Shown piece after piece: positions 10,120 to 20,712 of a stretch of 64,000 nucleotides of DNA. The position numbers were made by a program, and so were the translations under genes. The notes under the pieces are model-generated. The model was not told the DNA's origin and did not search any database. It saw only the letters and a program-made list of their open reading frames with translations. The stretch is from Scortum barcoo (Eukaryota > Chordata > Actinopteri > Centrarchiformes > Terapontidae), in NCBI GenBank assembly GCA_023238725.1, contig CM041531.1:19562643-19626642 (forward strand). Reading direction: 5' to 3'. The stretch's first letter is position 1, and the number at the start of each line of letters is the position of its first letter.

Positions 10120-10430
10120 GGAAAGCGCCTCTTTTCTCAGACGATAATCTATTGCCGTCCCCTCATCGCTTACATGTAGCTACATGGTGAGTCAGTGCTG
10201 TAATTCCGTCATTAGCTGGATAATGTGTATGCTGTCTGTGTGTTAAAACTCTAAGTGCCAGTTTTGGTGTGACCCCGGGGCAGCCTGTGGGTTTGACTGA
10301 TGCCAGTCTACCCACCAAGCGTCATTTGAGCTCTGTAATGGGTTTTGTCCAGCTCACTTTGGCCTAGATTGGCTTAGGGTATCAGGAACTCCACGTGTAT
10401 GAGGACTAAATGCTGCTTTTCTTTCTTCCA
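10120..10430. promoter_or_regulatory. Candidate conserved non-coding element
   Basis: Complex block with GACGATAATCTATTG near 10140-10154 and CATTAGCTGGATAATG at 10210-10225. It ends in a pyrimidine run plus CAG at 10419-10431 that resembles a splice acceptor, but no coding-like frame follows. Confidence 0.35.
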
Positions 10431-10470
10431 GACAAAAAACTTTTCATGTTTAGAACCTGGGGGTATGATC

Positions 10471-10486
10471 TTTTTTTTTTTTTTTT
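10471..10486 (+). repeat. Poly-T tract
   Basis: Run of 16 T with no recognisable element attached. Confidence 0.85.
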
Positions 10487-10559
10487 GGCCTGAAAGTTTT
10501 AGAAGCTATAAATTAATACCGATGATCAAAAAGCAATATAAAACTAGCAAAGAAAGGGG

Positions 10560-11040
10560 TGAGCCTTGAGTATTTCAATACATAATGGAATTTTCATTAA
10601 GTCGCTTCAGAGTCTGTGAAAGCTCTCGCACTGTCTCGCACTCCACCTCTTTCTATTCCTGATGAACTTGTTGACCGTGCTCGGCGACATGTCTCTGACA
10701 CGGGATTCACTCGTACACAGTAACACCCAATCACCTCAAGCCACTTTCTCCACAGCCAGCCGTTGCAGTGGGAGCATTCACCACACTGCCTGCCAGAGAC
10801 AGACACCTCTAAATCAAAAGTGGAATTACAGTAAAACACGGGTTGTATTATGCCAATACTTTAAGATACATCGAACGACACACAGCCAAATTGATAAAAC
10901 ATGTCTCGGCTCAGTCCCCACCTGTCTTTTTCCAATAACAAACCCGCACAATTAAGTTCTAAACTCTGCCATAAATCTTCCAAGATGCATGTTTAAAGAG
11001 TCCCTCCAGGCAGACAGACATTTGCTTTTGATTGCAGTGT
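10560..11040. promoter_or_regulatory. Candidate conserved non-coding element
   Basis: Repeat-free and balanced in composition, with TTTCATTAAGTCGC near 10590-10603, CCAAATTGATAAAAC near 10886-10900 and CACAATTAAG at 10947-10956. Ends just before the inverted-repeat (TA)n structure. Enhancer role inferred. Confidence 0.36.
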
Positions 11041-11074
11041 GAGGAAGAAAGAAAGAAGTTTGTGTCTGGGTTTT

Positions 11075-11093
11075 CAAGTTTTTATTTAAAATG

Positions 11094-11158
<65 letters not shown>

Positions 11159-11186
11159 TATATATGACATTTTAAATAAAAACTTG
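11075..11186. repeat. (TA)n array inside a 26-bp inverted repeat
   Basis: The left arm (11075-11100, beginning CAAGTTTTTATTTAAAATGT) and right arm (11161-11186) are reverse complements at 25 of 26 positions. They enclose a run of about 30 TA units (11095-11154). The whole 112-bp unit can fold into one long hairpin or extrude as a cruciform. It could be a small palindromic (foldback) element in which the TA core expanded, or an older palindrome. No flanking target-site duplication is evident. Confidence 0.8.
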
Positions 11187-11209
11187 CATCTGCATCTGCT
11201 CTCTGCATA

Positions 11210-11225
11210 TGTGTGTGTGTGTGTG
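11210..11225 (+). repeat. (TG)n microsatellite
   Basis: Short alternating TG run just after the inverted-repeat (TA)n structure. Confidence 0.85.
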
Positions 11226-11689
11226 CACATGTCACATTCAAACGGCGCATTCAATCACAGATGAGCTCCTACCAGCCCATGACAAATCTCCACCTGTGTG
11301 TGGGATCAGTGTTGTTGCACATGTGGGAGCTCGCCCTGATCCCACAGCCTCTGCACTATCACCCACCACCTGAGGCCCTGCCTGAACCACTGACTGACTG
11401 ACTGACTGACGGGAGAATCTCGCCTGACAAAACGCACAAGTGATTGATCACCGAGGCTCACCTGAGCACCCGAGGGGGGCCCAGCGTGCCAAAGACTGCG
11501 GGCCCTAAGAGGGTGCACCTTTCCCGGGTTTGTCCACCTGACACCCTGGGGCAGATTCCCCAGCACATGGATCTGTGTGGTCATCACCGCTGCTACATGT
11601 ATATATGCAATCCACCAGTGACCGTGTCACCTGAAACATATACAGTACACCCTGGGGGAAGGAAAATTAATTAAACACTAAATCATTTA
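11226..11689. other. Moderately GC-rich non-coding stretch
   Basis: GC-richer than its neighbours, with open but featureless frames on both strands (62-93 codons). A tetranucleotide array lies at 11389-11410. No splice-bounded exon or CpG-island promoter could be supported. Confidence 0.4.
11389..11410 (+). repeat. (ACTG)n tetranucleotide array
   Basis: Five and a half perfect ACTG units. Confidence 0.9.
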
Positions 11690-12320
11690 TACTAGGAGAC
11701 AAGTGTCTTTTCTGTTGATTTTGAAAGGAGCCAACTGACGAAGCAGGTCTTGGAAATAACCTTGGGCTATCACACTGACTAGTCAGAGAAATAGGATTTC
11801 GCCTCATTGAAAATATTATCATTTTACATTATACAAGAGCAGGCTAAATTGTGCGAAGGAAAGGACAATTAACGCAAAATCAATCCCTTTCTTCCTGCTT
11901 CCTTTTTTTCCCCTCTCATTTGGTTGTTGCTTTATTTTAGCACCATAATGAATGCTGGGAGAGGAACACATAAACCATGAGATTCTTGGAAGAAGAAGGC
12001 AGACAAACCCCCATCTCGCTCATAGCTATGTCTGGATTGCCTTCTGCGCTGAGATAGGAGTCAACATGTTTAGCGACATCAAAAGAAAACCTGATACCTT
12101 AAGTATAAGAAGATTAACACTTGCAGTGATCTTGAGCTTAGGCTTCTCCAGGACTTTCAACAGAATGTGCCAGAAGGGACAATTACCGATGAATTGGCAC
12201 CAACATCTCGTAGTTATTTAACAAAATCTGGCACAGTGTATAAGCTCTCGTCCTTAAGACTTCCTTTCAAGTCTGGCCCCGGTATCAGAAGGCTAACAGA
12301 TTGGGGAATGTGACGAGAGC
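11690..12320. promoter_or_regulatory. Strong candidate conserved non-coding element
   Basis: More than 600 bases of complex sequence. It has ACAATTAAC at 11865-11873, CATAATGAATG at 11944-11954, a GAAGATTAACAC word near 12108-12119 and GGACAATTACCGATGAATTGG near 12178-12198. The only simple sequence is a T/C run at about 11900-11920. No coding potential visible. Enhancer cluster inferred. Confidence 0.42.
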
Positions 12321-12354
12321 CGACTGCAGGGGAATCTGCAGGAACACTGAAAGA

Positions 12355-12440
12355 GGGAGGTGGGAAAAAAAGAAAGCAAGCAAGCGAGAAAGAAAGAAAA
12401 ACAAAGGAGACAAAGAAGCAAACAAAGAAACAAAATCATA
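12355..12440 (+). repeat. Purine-rich GAAA/CAAA tract
   Basis: Interrupted AAAG, AAGC and AAAC units forming a strongly strand-biased low-complexity tract. Confidence 0.75.
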
Positions 12441-13000
12441 TCACTGAGTAGACATTTTATTTCCTGACTTTGGGGCTGTGTCATATCTCAGGGTGGATAT
12501 TTGCGGTGTGTCTAAGCTCACTGGTATGCCTGTGGGTTTTTCACTGTGTACCTCAGTGGACTCAATATGACAACTTTAGGAATGTGACATTGTGTAAAAC
12601 TCTGAAAACAAATGCTGACAGTCTGACACAGAGCCACAGATGCATGCAAAAACACACAGACACACCCACACACACACACAGACAGGAAAAAAAATAAAAA
12701 TACTTTTTAATCATATAATATTTTAAAGAGCATATTATTTCATGATTATTGCTATTTAGAGTCATTTACAATACTCAGGTGTCACACACGGTCCCACAAC
12801 CACACACACACTTCAGGTGCGGAACACCTGCGAGAGATGTTACATTGCCACGAGCGCTCTGCTAATCCTTACCTTGAGCGCCACGCACTCACCGCAGGAC
12901 TTCTCAGGGTTTAGAAAGTACACTACTCTTTACACATATATCACTCCCCATTAATCCAAAGTACATACTGTATGCTTGTACCTACAACGATTTTGTACAG
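12441..13000. other. Non-coding stretch, no firm feature
   Basis: Contains a CA-rich patch at about 12650-12690 followed by A/T-rich sequence. A GC-richer segment at 12800-12900 has no gene signal. Confidence 0.4.
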
Positions 13001-13370
13001 CAAATGTAATCTGCCTGTCAGAGGGGATGCCAAAAGAGGAAGCCGCATGGGGGAGTCGTGGACGAGCTGCTCAGACAAAGACGTCTCCTTCCCTGCAGGA
13101 AACTGTGAAAGCGCCCCCGCTTTTCACCTCAACAACACACAAGAGGGGGCAACAGCTTGGGTGAAAATTCTTTCATGTTTACCTTTTATTTAAGTTAAAT
13201 GTGCACTAAGCACTATTTTTTAAATTACCACTGAATGAAATGATGCTCATGGTGTTGAAATCAAGGAGAAGCATCACTTAACTCTTTAACTCCCTTGAGG
13301 TTTCATCGTTCACTATTTTGGTTAGATAAATCACACATTTACTGTATGGTTCGGTCTCAGCAGCTCTCAT
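13001..13370. other. Non-coding stretch, no firm feature
   Basis: Two overlapping plus-strand frames of 62-73 codons at 12972-13193 lack any recognisable product. The rest is AT-rich. Confidence 0.4.
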
Positions 13371-13379
13371 CAAACGCCC

Positions 13380-13415
13380 CCAGAAAAACAAAACAAAAAC
13401 AAAAACAAAAAAGAA
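13380..13415 (+). repeat. (AAAAC)n-like A-rich tract
   Basis: Repeated CAAAA/CAAAAA units, low complexity. Confidence 0.8.
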
Positions 13416-14259
13416 CCTGATAAACCCTCTGTACACCACCTGCCCAGCACTTAGGTAAACAGACAGTCAGAAAATCACTTGTGAATCAAACATCAAGCCA
13501 GCAACTGGTGGAGACCAAAATAAAAAAAAAAGCAAGAATATTTCACTTGTGTATCACATTTGGTCAGAACCTCTGCTCCAAATCAATACTAATGCTCTAT
13601 GTTTGCTAACCTGTTATCTTCAGTAACTTTATGAGAATCTGAGAGTTGGTTGATGTACATTTTTTGTTTATTTTGACATTTTTCTGAACTTACAGCAGCC
13701 ACAACTTGATTAATGCAGCATTACAACGTCAGTTGTCAACTGCTGTTTAGGAAACATGTGGAGACATTAAGTGTTTGGAGGCAGAGAGAGCAGCTTTCTG
13801 CAAGTTTCTGCTCTTGATTCAAAATAATGTTGCAGATGTCTTAAACATTAATCCACGTGTCCTAAATCAACCTGAAACAAATGTTTGCTTCAACACTTTT
13901 ATTATACTAACATGCAACTATTTTGCATTCTCTCAACACATTTTAAGGGAATATCGACCAAATGATGACTTTGAATAAACCCACAAAAATTTTCAATGGG
14001 AAAGGTTTTGCAATATTTATTTGCGGAAAGTAAAATATTATTTAAGGTATTTATTTATTTAGTCAGGCAACTGGGCACAGGGGGTGGCTCAGTGATGGTT
14101 AGGGAAACATCAGTGCAGCAACAGCATGGTTAGCAGATGGTTAATGTTGGCCAACAAAAACCACTTTGCTAAAGGATGATAAAGATCGTGGTCAGACGGG
14201 ATGCAGACATTAGTGTTTGAGGTGAAATGCCTTCATCTAGCAACACACTACAATACCTA
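13416..14259. other. AT-rich non-coding stretch
   Basis: AT-rich sequence with low motif density and no recognised transposon. A 67-codon plus-strand frame at 13775-13978 is featureless. Confidence 0.4.
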
Positions 14260-14560
14260 CACTTTTCCTTTTCTCTCTGCTACATGAATGTCTCACTACT
14301 TTCATAATTGGCACTGAACGTAAACCAGTACCATGAACATAATTTCTCGGTGACATCGTTGCTTTGCTAATGAGACAATACATGTCATTTGTCGCCCCTC
14401 GTAAGTAGCTGGTTAAACTAAAGACACTCGCTCTGAACCATCAGCTTGACTTGATTAAAGAGAAGCATGATTTCAGAGCGACTTGTTCTTATTCAGCTTG
14501 TTTTTTTTCAGCCATTATGGGTCATCAGCTTTAGAACTCAGACCTGAACAGATGCCACGG
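14260..14560. promoter_or_regulatory. Candidate conserved non-coding element
   Basis: CATAATTGGCAC near 14302-14313, TTTGCTAATGAG at 14363-14374 and CTTGATTAAAGAG near 14450-14462 lie in repeat-free DNA. The cluster of three homeodomain-type cores within about 160 bases suggests an enhancer; this is inferred. Confidence 0.37.
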
Positions 14561-14592
14561 CATGTTCCATGTTGTAAAACTCCCACCCCGCG

Positions 14593-14605
14593 TTTTTTTT
14601 TTTTT
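14593..14605 (+). repeat. Poly-T tract
   Basis: Short T run within T/A-rich sequence. No element recognised. Confidence 0.7.
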
Positions 14606-14760
14606 ATTTAAGAAAGCTGTGAGTGATCTGACGCAGAACTCCAAGACATGGTACAGATAACAGGTGACAAGACAAGAGGCTCCGGTTCGTTGTTGGATCT
14701 AGAGGCTGCCTTGGGATACTGTGACAGACGTTGGATTCTGACACATCTCCATGGTGGATC

Positions 14761-14772
14761 GGGGGGGGGGGG
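14761..14772 (+). repeat. Poly-G run
   Basis: Twelve consecutive G followed by GTGAGTGAGTG. Long pure G runs are error-prone in assemblies and can slip in replication. Confidence 0.9.
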
Positions 14773-14819
14773 TGAGTGAGTGATTTGGTGTTGTTTTGGA
14801 GAAATTCCCTCCAGTCATA

Positions 14820-15120
14820 GTGCTCTCTCATTCCCTAACCCTCTCTGGAGTGGCTCTGACAGATAGACGGAGGAGACGTGACCTGAAACAAGCGGCTGTT
14901 TGATCATCCCCATACCGCTTTCATTCTGTCACAAAGATCTATGCAAAATCACATAATATTAAAACAGATTTCAGTATTATTAAAGTGAAAATAAGCTCAC
15001 TGGTGCCAATGAATTATACATCAATAAGTCTGACAAAATCTATTTTGTAAGTAAACTGATGAGCCAGGGGAAGAAAGAGAAAATGTGATAAGTCTCAAGA
15101 AGGGTATAATGTAGGCCATG
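14820..15120. promoter_or_regulatory. Weak candidate regulatory block
   Basis: TATGCAAAATCAC near 14940-14952 resembles an octamer variant, with CATAATATTAAAAC beside it and GTTTGATCATCC upstream near 14898-14909. Motif density is modest. Confidence 0.28.
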
Positions 15121-15151
15121 GAGAGATTTGGCATATGTCTGTGTGGGAGTA

Positions 15152-15174
15152 TGTGTGTGTGTGTGTGTGTGTGT
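15152..15174 (+). repeat. (TG)n microsatellite
   Basis: Twenty-three bases of alternating TG. Confidence 0.9.
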
Positions 15175-15248
15175 CTGTGCACGTGTCCATGTTCGCACTT
15201 TAGAGACAGAGAAATAGTCAAGCAGATCCTAAACTGTCAAGTGCTGTC

Positions 15249-15265
15249 AAAAAAAAAAAAAAAAA
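15249..15265 (+). repeat. Poly-A tract
   Basis: Run of 17 A with no recognisable retroposon body upstream. Confidence 0.85.
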
Positions 15266-15760
15266 GGACTTCTAATTTTGTCCACTCTCTAAACACGAGA
15301 AGTTAAAACCAGCGAGCGCACATGTGTGTATGTATGTGCGTATGAGTCTAAGTGTGAGTGACAGTGTATGTGCAGACAGACACTTGACTTAATTTACGGA
15401 GAGTGGGAGTACATGTAGACATATGTTGGGGGAAAAAAAAACATCTAGATCTCTCTATAGAAGGTAAAGTGTATCTACAGGAAAATACACTCACAAAAAC
15501 GAACTCAGAAATCTGCACACCCGCACACACACAAACTCTCTGCTATCCCAACACCTCATAAAGTCAGAGACCGCCCACGCCCAAACAAATTTAAAACAAT
15601 CAGAGCAGACTGCTCCAGTCATTACTCTGGTCTCGGTGACAGCTCGCCCTGCTCACCTCATCTGTCTGCCCTCTATAAAGACCAGCCTTATGGACAGGCT
15701 CAGATCCCCCCGACCCCTTCTCACACCCTTCCTTAGACGATAGCCCTTAGACCCCCTTCT
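15266..15760. other. Non-coding stretch, no firm feature
   Basis: TATG/TGTG-rich words at 15320-15370, then unique sequence. A TATAAA-like word at about 15674 has no nearby gene start. Confidence 0.4.
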
Positions 15761-16085
15761 GACAATTTAGGCATGGTGTGGATGCTTTTGCTGTGCCTGG
15801 GGACGGACCTCCAAGCAACTTTCAGAAGTAGCTTTTAAACTAAAACTTTCAACATACGCCGCAAAACACAGCATCGAAAACCTAACATCATTTTGTTGTT
15901 GTTTTTTAAATCTCTCATTCAGAAATAAGATATCTAACACCTGACAATATAACCTCATGATATCTTTCTAACATTATTAAAACTTAATCTCACAGAAATT
16001 TAGACACGATTTCTTTGTTTTAATGTTTACTTAAAAATGTTAGGATGATATTGTTTGGATCAGTGTTTACAGTTTACATTTACCC
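15761..16085. other. AT-rich non-coding stretch
   Basis: AT-rich. No repeat family or gene recognised. Confidence 0.4.
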
Positions 16086-16102
16086 AAAAAAAAAAAAAAA
16101 AA
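16086..16102 (+). repeat. Poly-A tract
   Basis: Run of about 17 A. Confidence 0.85.
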
Positions 16103-16244
16103 TGTAAGAGCTACCTAACCTCCTAACCCTTTAATAGCTTTCTCCGCTGTGACCTTCCACTAAAGATCATTCTTTATGGCTTTGTTGATTTATAACACAG
16201 TACACAGTGAAGAGTGACAAGACAGCCAGGGCAGTGAGGGCAGC

Positions 16245-16263
16245 AAAAAAAAAAAAAAAAAAA
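16245..16263 (+). repeat. Poly-A tract
   Basis: Run of 19 A, about 145 bases after another A run. The intervening DNA is not a recognised SINE. Confidence 0.85.
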
Positions 16264-16539
16264 GTCTGCCAAGTCATCACTATGGCACAAACCAAGACTG
16301 GTTTCACTATTGTTCAGCTTTTTTTTCTTTCTTTCTTTTAGCCACTGACACATTTCTGTACGCCAACACAAACGTGTGAGCAAAACAGATGGATGCAACT
16401 AATCACCTCATATTCGCCAACACACACTTTTAATCCCTCTATTTCTGGCAATCACATGTAGAAACAGTCAGACAAAAATACAAATCTTTACCTCTTCCCC
16501 TCAGGCACACATGCGGGGACAAATAAACGAACGCACCCC

Positions 16540-16960
16540 AACATAAGCCTCTCCGACTCTCCTCCACTGCTGTACCCTGCTGCAGCCGACTTAGCCAGGA
16601 TTTACGCAGCCCAGTCACAGCGTCTCCATTAATTGCTGAAAGTGACACCATGCACGGTTATTACACGATTACGACATGACAGCTCTCGTTTTTCACCATT
16701 AAGAAGCAGACGGGCCTGTGCTCAGCTGCAGCAGGGTGTCAGCGCATGGGAGTGAGTCGGCAGGAAGACAGGTTATACTGCGAGGGGCCGCGGCCACAGC
16801 ATGGGGTGCTTAGCTTGCTCATGTGCTGGCACGACACGTGGTTGACGTTAAGAAATTTACCATCCTGACGGAACCGCACGCCAGCGGCTGAAGTCGTGCT
16901 CGGTCAACGGGGACGGCGATTTGACTCGTCAAGCACACTGGCGTAAAAAGTCTCAAAAAC
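16540..16960. promoter_or_regulatory. Strong candidate conserved non-coding element, GC-rich
   Basis: CATTAATTGCTG at 16627-16638 and GTTATTACACGATTACGAC near 16657-16675 are set in unusually CpG-containing sequence for this window (several CG words between 16780 and 16930). Retention of CpG in fish non-coding DNA can mark unmethylated regulatory DNA. No gene start is seen, so an enhancer or unmethylated element is inferred. Confidence 0.38.
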
Positions 16961-17440
16961 AAAGCTGGTGTCATTTTTTCCGCATCTTTTGTGGTATAAG
17001 AAAGAGTAGTAGCAAAGGTAGCAGCTCATATAAGTAACTGTAACCTTAGCAGACATTTATGAGAAATAGTGGATGCATGTCAAGCATTCAGCAGAGTAGT
17101 TTGGGGTTTATAGCTAGCACTGCCTTGATATCTAATATGTCTCAAACAGTATAAATTATGTGAGAGGGCAGTGGGATCTGTAAGGTCATGGTGGGGGATC
17201 TTTGGGGCGGAGGGGGACTGGCAAGATAGTACATATATTTTACACTATGTACACCATTAATCACTATTCTGTATAAAAAGTCTTTCTTTTAGTTTTGGCA
17301 ATTCACAACTAGCAACCTGTAGAGGCCGTCAGCATAATCACCAATAACGCACGCTCACGATCATAGTCTCCTTGCCAAAAATAAAATAACATTGTCATCT
17401 AATGTGATTATTATGTCCTCACCTTTAACTACAATTATGA
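16961..17440. other. AT-rich non-coding stretch
   Basis: Unique AT-rich sequence with a G-rich patch at about 17190-17220. No feature recognised. Confidence 0.4.
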
Positions 17441-17950
17441 GAGAAAATAGATCTGGCTTGCAGTTCTATTAATTGCCCTTTAGACTTGAAGCAAAGACGT
17501 CAAGGCCGTATGGATTTTCTGCCAGGGATGTCGTGTGTAGCTGTAGAGGGTTTGTAGGGGAGGCGGGGGGGGGCTGAAAGGAGGATGTGAATAATGCATT
17601 ACAAGGTATGAGGCTGGTAAGGAGCCGGGGCTGTGGGAATTTAACAGCATTTGTGTTTGTCACACAAATCAGGAAGTCTCGCCGCGTTCTGAGGCAAATC
17701 TGAACCGACGGCTGAGAACGGAGGATGACACCACCTTTTCAACAGAACTCGGGGCCTGAGAAGGAAGCAGTCGACGGGAAAGTGAGAGAGGAGGCGCACG
17801 TGTGGACGTGTGTGCGCTAGATGGAAAACTGGAGGGGAGAGAGAAGAGATAGGGAGAGTTAAATGGAGCAATGTCAGCCTTTCTGAGAGAGGTCAAACAC
17901 AATTGAAATGCTTGCCAAGTAAATGGTCCAATCATCGCTGAATAGATGAG
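17441..17950. promoter_or_regulatory. Weak candidate regulatory block
   Basis: CTATTAATTGCCCTTTAG near 17466-17483 is a good homeodomain-type cluster. The rest includes a G-rich run near 17555-17574 and a GA-rich patch near 17835-17860. Minus-strand frames up to 103 codons are featureless. Confidence 0.28.
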
Positions 17951-18105
17951 ATACACCAGTGAGAACAATATACATACCAATCATTACTTCTCATTGTGTG
18001 AACTGTTTTTTTTTTCCTCAACTGGAATTCATGAATACTACATAATATTAACTGGAATACTATTGCTGAACAAACATTTGTACATTTCTGGAATTGTTTC
18101 TGGTG

Positions 18106-18148
18106 CTGTTACCCAGAATGATTTACAGTGAGTCATTCTGGGTAACAG
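18106..18148. repeat. Perfect 16-bp inverted repeat (hairpin)
   Basis: CTGTTACCCAGAATGA at 18106-18121 and its exact reverse complement at 18133-18148 are separated by an 11-base loop. The stem is too short for a typical animal pre-miRNA and there is no U-run to suggest a terminator, which would not apply in a vertebrate. It may be a tiny foldback element or a locally templated inversion. Confidence 0.85.
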
Positions 18149-18516
18149 TGAGTGATGAGGACACTCAAGAACACTTGGAAATGTGCAAGAGGTTGATAAC
18201 TAACCTCTGGCCTTTGGGGATCAAACTTTTTAGTTATATGAGGTACATGATGATCTATAATCTCAACTCAGCTTGCTGCCTTTTTTTTTACCATGTTACA
18301 CATAATATCTGCCACACTGCTCTTCACAGTGAGAAATAGATACCCGCAATTCAACATTTACTAGCAGCTACTCTCATGCATGTGAGACCTTCAGATGAAT
18401 GAGGGCCATGCTAAGGTCAGACATACTAAAGATAAAAGCCATTGACCTCTGCTCGGGAAGAGATTCTCTCCCTGCCTGGCATGCCACACTGCTCTGTGGC
18501 GTGTCTGTCAGTAGGT

Positions 18517-18519
<3 letters not shown>
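18149..18519. other. Non-coding stretch, no firm feature
   Basis: Unique sequence with modest AT content. No feature recognised. Confidence 0.4.

Positions 18520-18558
<39 letters not shown>
18520..18558 (+). repeat. (TG)n microsatellite
   Basis: Thirty-nine bases of perfect alternating TG, then ACAC. The longest dinucleotide GT array in the window and a good polymorphic-marker candidate. Confidence 0.95.
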
Positions 18559-18560
<2 letters not shown>

Positions 18561-19249
18561 ACGCAGTCTATATATAAGATCAGTTGTGCATGTCTATGTC
18601 TCTATCTATGTAGCAAGGGTCAACTTGGGCTCCTCACATAAGCCTGTAAGGCATGTCTGAGGCAGTCTGGAGACGGAGGTTGGTCTTAAAGATTTTAACC
18701 TCGCCTGGTTTGGGAAAGGAGGGGGGTTATGGCAGGGCTATGGGAATGGGCAACTGGGTGCGTGTCGGGCTGGGCTGTTGCCCTGCTACTGATGAAGAGG
18801 GTGCGGAGGTGCAGACAGACAGGAAGCAGATCACACTACACTGCTGATTTTTACCCTGCCTGTGCGCACTGAACTACCATGACTCTGCTTTGTGATTATA
18901 GTATATAGATAAACATTAATGGTTAACTTATCAAATGCAACTTTACTTCCATGCAATGCAGAAAAGGCAAACTAACTAAGAAAAGTTACAGTAAAGTTTG
19001 CCCAGCTATTCTGATGGAATTTGTATGCTAAATGATAGCTTCAGTCCATTTTCTTCTCTTATTTCTTGCCATTATTGTTGCTGTAACTTGTTCTTCTCAA
19101 CTCTGTTGCCCAAATAAGACCATCGGACCAGACCATCAAATCATGATGAAGCAGCTACAGTTACAAAAATGTAGAAAATGTCCAGCTACTCTTCCCGAGA
19201 GTAGTAGTTTGAAGTAGTTTTGTGCCTCGCTGCTGACAGGAGATTGTAT
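18559..19249. other. Non-coding stretch, no firm feature
   Basis: A G-rich segment at about 18700-18770 and then AT-rich sequence. No recognisable gene or repeat. Confidence 0.4.
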
Positions 19250-19540
19250 GTTACTTAAGGTAATGACACAAAGGCTCGCCTGCCAAGCCGAGGCTGGCAG
19301 ACACATACCAGACCTTCACTTAAAAGGCCGCGTCAGGGGTTAAGTGGTCATGGAAAAGGAGGCAGGGAGCCGCCGCTGAAGTTATTAGGCAGCATAGTTT
19401 CTCTCGTCAGCAGGTGGGAGGTGAGATCTGGTGTGAGGAGCAGGTGCTGCTCAGGGCCAGAGATCACAGCTGAACCTTAGGCTGTGATAAGCCCAATGCC
19501 ACTTAAATTACATCCCCAGCACCGCTTTGACCCTGCATGG
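19250..19540. promoter_or_regulatory. Candidate conserved non-coding element
   Basis: Complex sequence with CTTAAAAGGCCGCGTCAGG near 19319-19337, GTTATTAGGCAGC near 19381-19393 and CACTTAAATTACATCC near 19500-19515. It sits between drifting DNA and a GA/TG-rich patch at 19545-19640. Confidence 0.33.
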
Positions 19541-20197
19541 TTTGTATGTGTGCGAGAGAGAGAAAGTGAGAGACTTGAGGGTATAAGTGTGAGAAACAAA
19601 AGCTGACACGTGGATGTATGTGAGTGTGTGTAAAAAATGTATGTGCGTGAGAGTTCGCTTTTTCTTTTAATGGTGAAGGCTATATGACTGTCTACATACT
19701 GTATGTCCTTTAAAGAGAAAACACTGACAGCTAAATAAAGTCCAGTCAGGAATGACAGCTAAGGGCATGTTTGTCTGTTTATAGTCTCTCTCATTCTTCA
19801 AATTCTCTTTCACTTCAAACATCCACCCAAGTGTTGATTTGCCTTCACAAGGCTCGGGGTGTGGGGGTGGAAAAAAGGCTGCCGATGAGAATGGAAGACG
19901 GAGGCCTATGTGGTTTTGTCAAACGCGAGTGCTCATCCGCAAACTGGCATCAAGCCACAGATTTCAAACTCTGGTGTTTTGTCTGAAGCCGGTGTCGACA
20001 CATGTTAACGACACTTTGGAAAGAAAAGGAGTGGGAGAGAAGCTAAGGTACGGGATGAAAGTGGCAGAGTGAGAAGGCGAGGTAAGAGAGCAGGGTGGAT
20101 GCATTTATTTGATGATTAGGGGTTTTTTTTGTTAGTTGCAGCCCAAGAGACCTCGACACCAGAAGCACTTCCAGGAAACCAAAATCATAAACAAACC
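19541..20197. other. Non-coding stretch, low-complexity patches
   Basis: GAGA and TGTG words at 19550-19650, then unique sequence with short featureless frames. Confidence 0.4.
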
Positions 20198-20216
20198 AAA
20201 AAAAAAAAAAAAAAAA
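20198..20216 (+). repeat. Poly-A tract
   Basis: Run of 19 A following A/C-rich sequence. Confidence 0.85.
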
Positions 20217-20423
20217 GGTAAAAGAGACAGGGGATGAAAGTGGACAGAGAGCAGAGGCACGGGGAGCTTTGAGGATGAGGCGAGGTGAAGTATCGATCAT
20301 CCATTGACAAACACAATAGAAATTTTAGATGTGATGTGAGAGGCCCCCATCCATAATTTATCAGCGAGCCAAATGTGAGTGACGTGGGGTGTGGACAGGG
20401 GGGAGCACTGAGTATTGATTAGT

Positions 20424-20453
20424 GGGGGTGGGGGTGGGGGGTGGGGGGTGGGG
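20424..20453 (+). other. G-quadruplex-prone tract
   Basis: Five G runs of 4-6 bases (20424-20428, 20430-20434, 20436-20441, 20443-20448, 20450-20453), each separated by a single T. Single-base loops make this the most stable predicted quadruplex in the window. It begins a long purine-rich plus strand that continues to about 20712. Confidence 0.75.
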
Positions 20454-20460
20454 AGTGCAC

Positions 20461-20712
20461 AGCGCAAGGAGGGAGGCTCCATAGAGAAGGAGAAGGGGAA
20501 GGAGGAGGAGGAAGAGGCGGGGGAGGTGGAGGGGAGGCAAAAGAGAGAGATGGCTGAGCGGGGAGGTGGGGGTAGAGGAGGGGGTGTAGATGGAGCACAG
20601 GAAAGCCATTAAGGATGGCAGTGTTACCAGACACTGGCAGCGACTGAGAGCGCAAAAGACAGTCGCGCAAAGATTGGAGGGGAGAGAGAGAGCGAAAGAA
20701 CGAGAGAGAGGT
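20461..20712 (+). repeat. Long G/A-rich polypurine region
   Basis: Mostly GGAG, GAGG, GGGGA and GAGA words, with two less biased gaps (near 20475-20485 and 20605-20665). Strongly strand-asymmetric, so open frames here are compositional artefacts. Confidence 0.75.

Noticed and set aside
10419..10431. Splice acceptor of a coding exon
   Set aside because: Good pyrimidine run and CAG, but the following sequence passes into a poly-T run and has no coding-like frame or donor.
15667..15685. TATA-box promoter (CTATAAAG)
   Set aside because: A single word with no initiator, no CpG enrichment and no downstream gene.
18106..18148. microRNA precursor
   Set aside because: Stem is only 16 bp and the arms show no extension. 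Typical animal precursors have about 22-33 bp stems.
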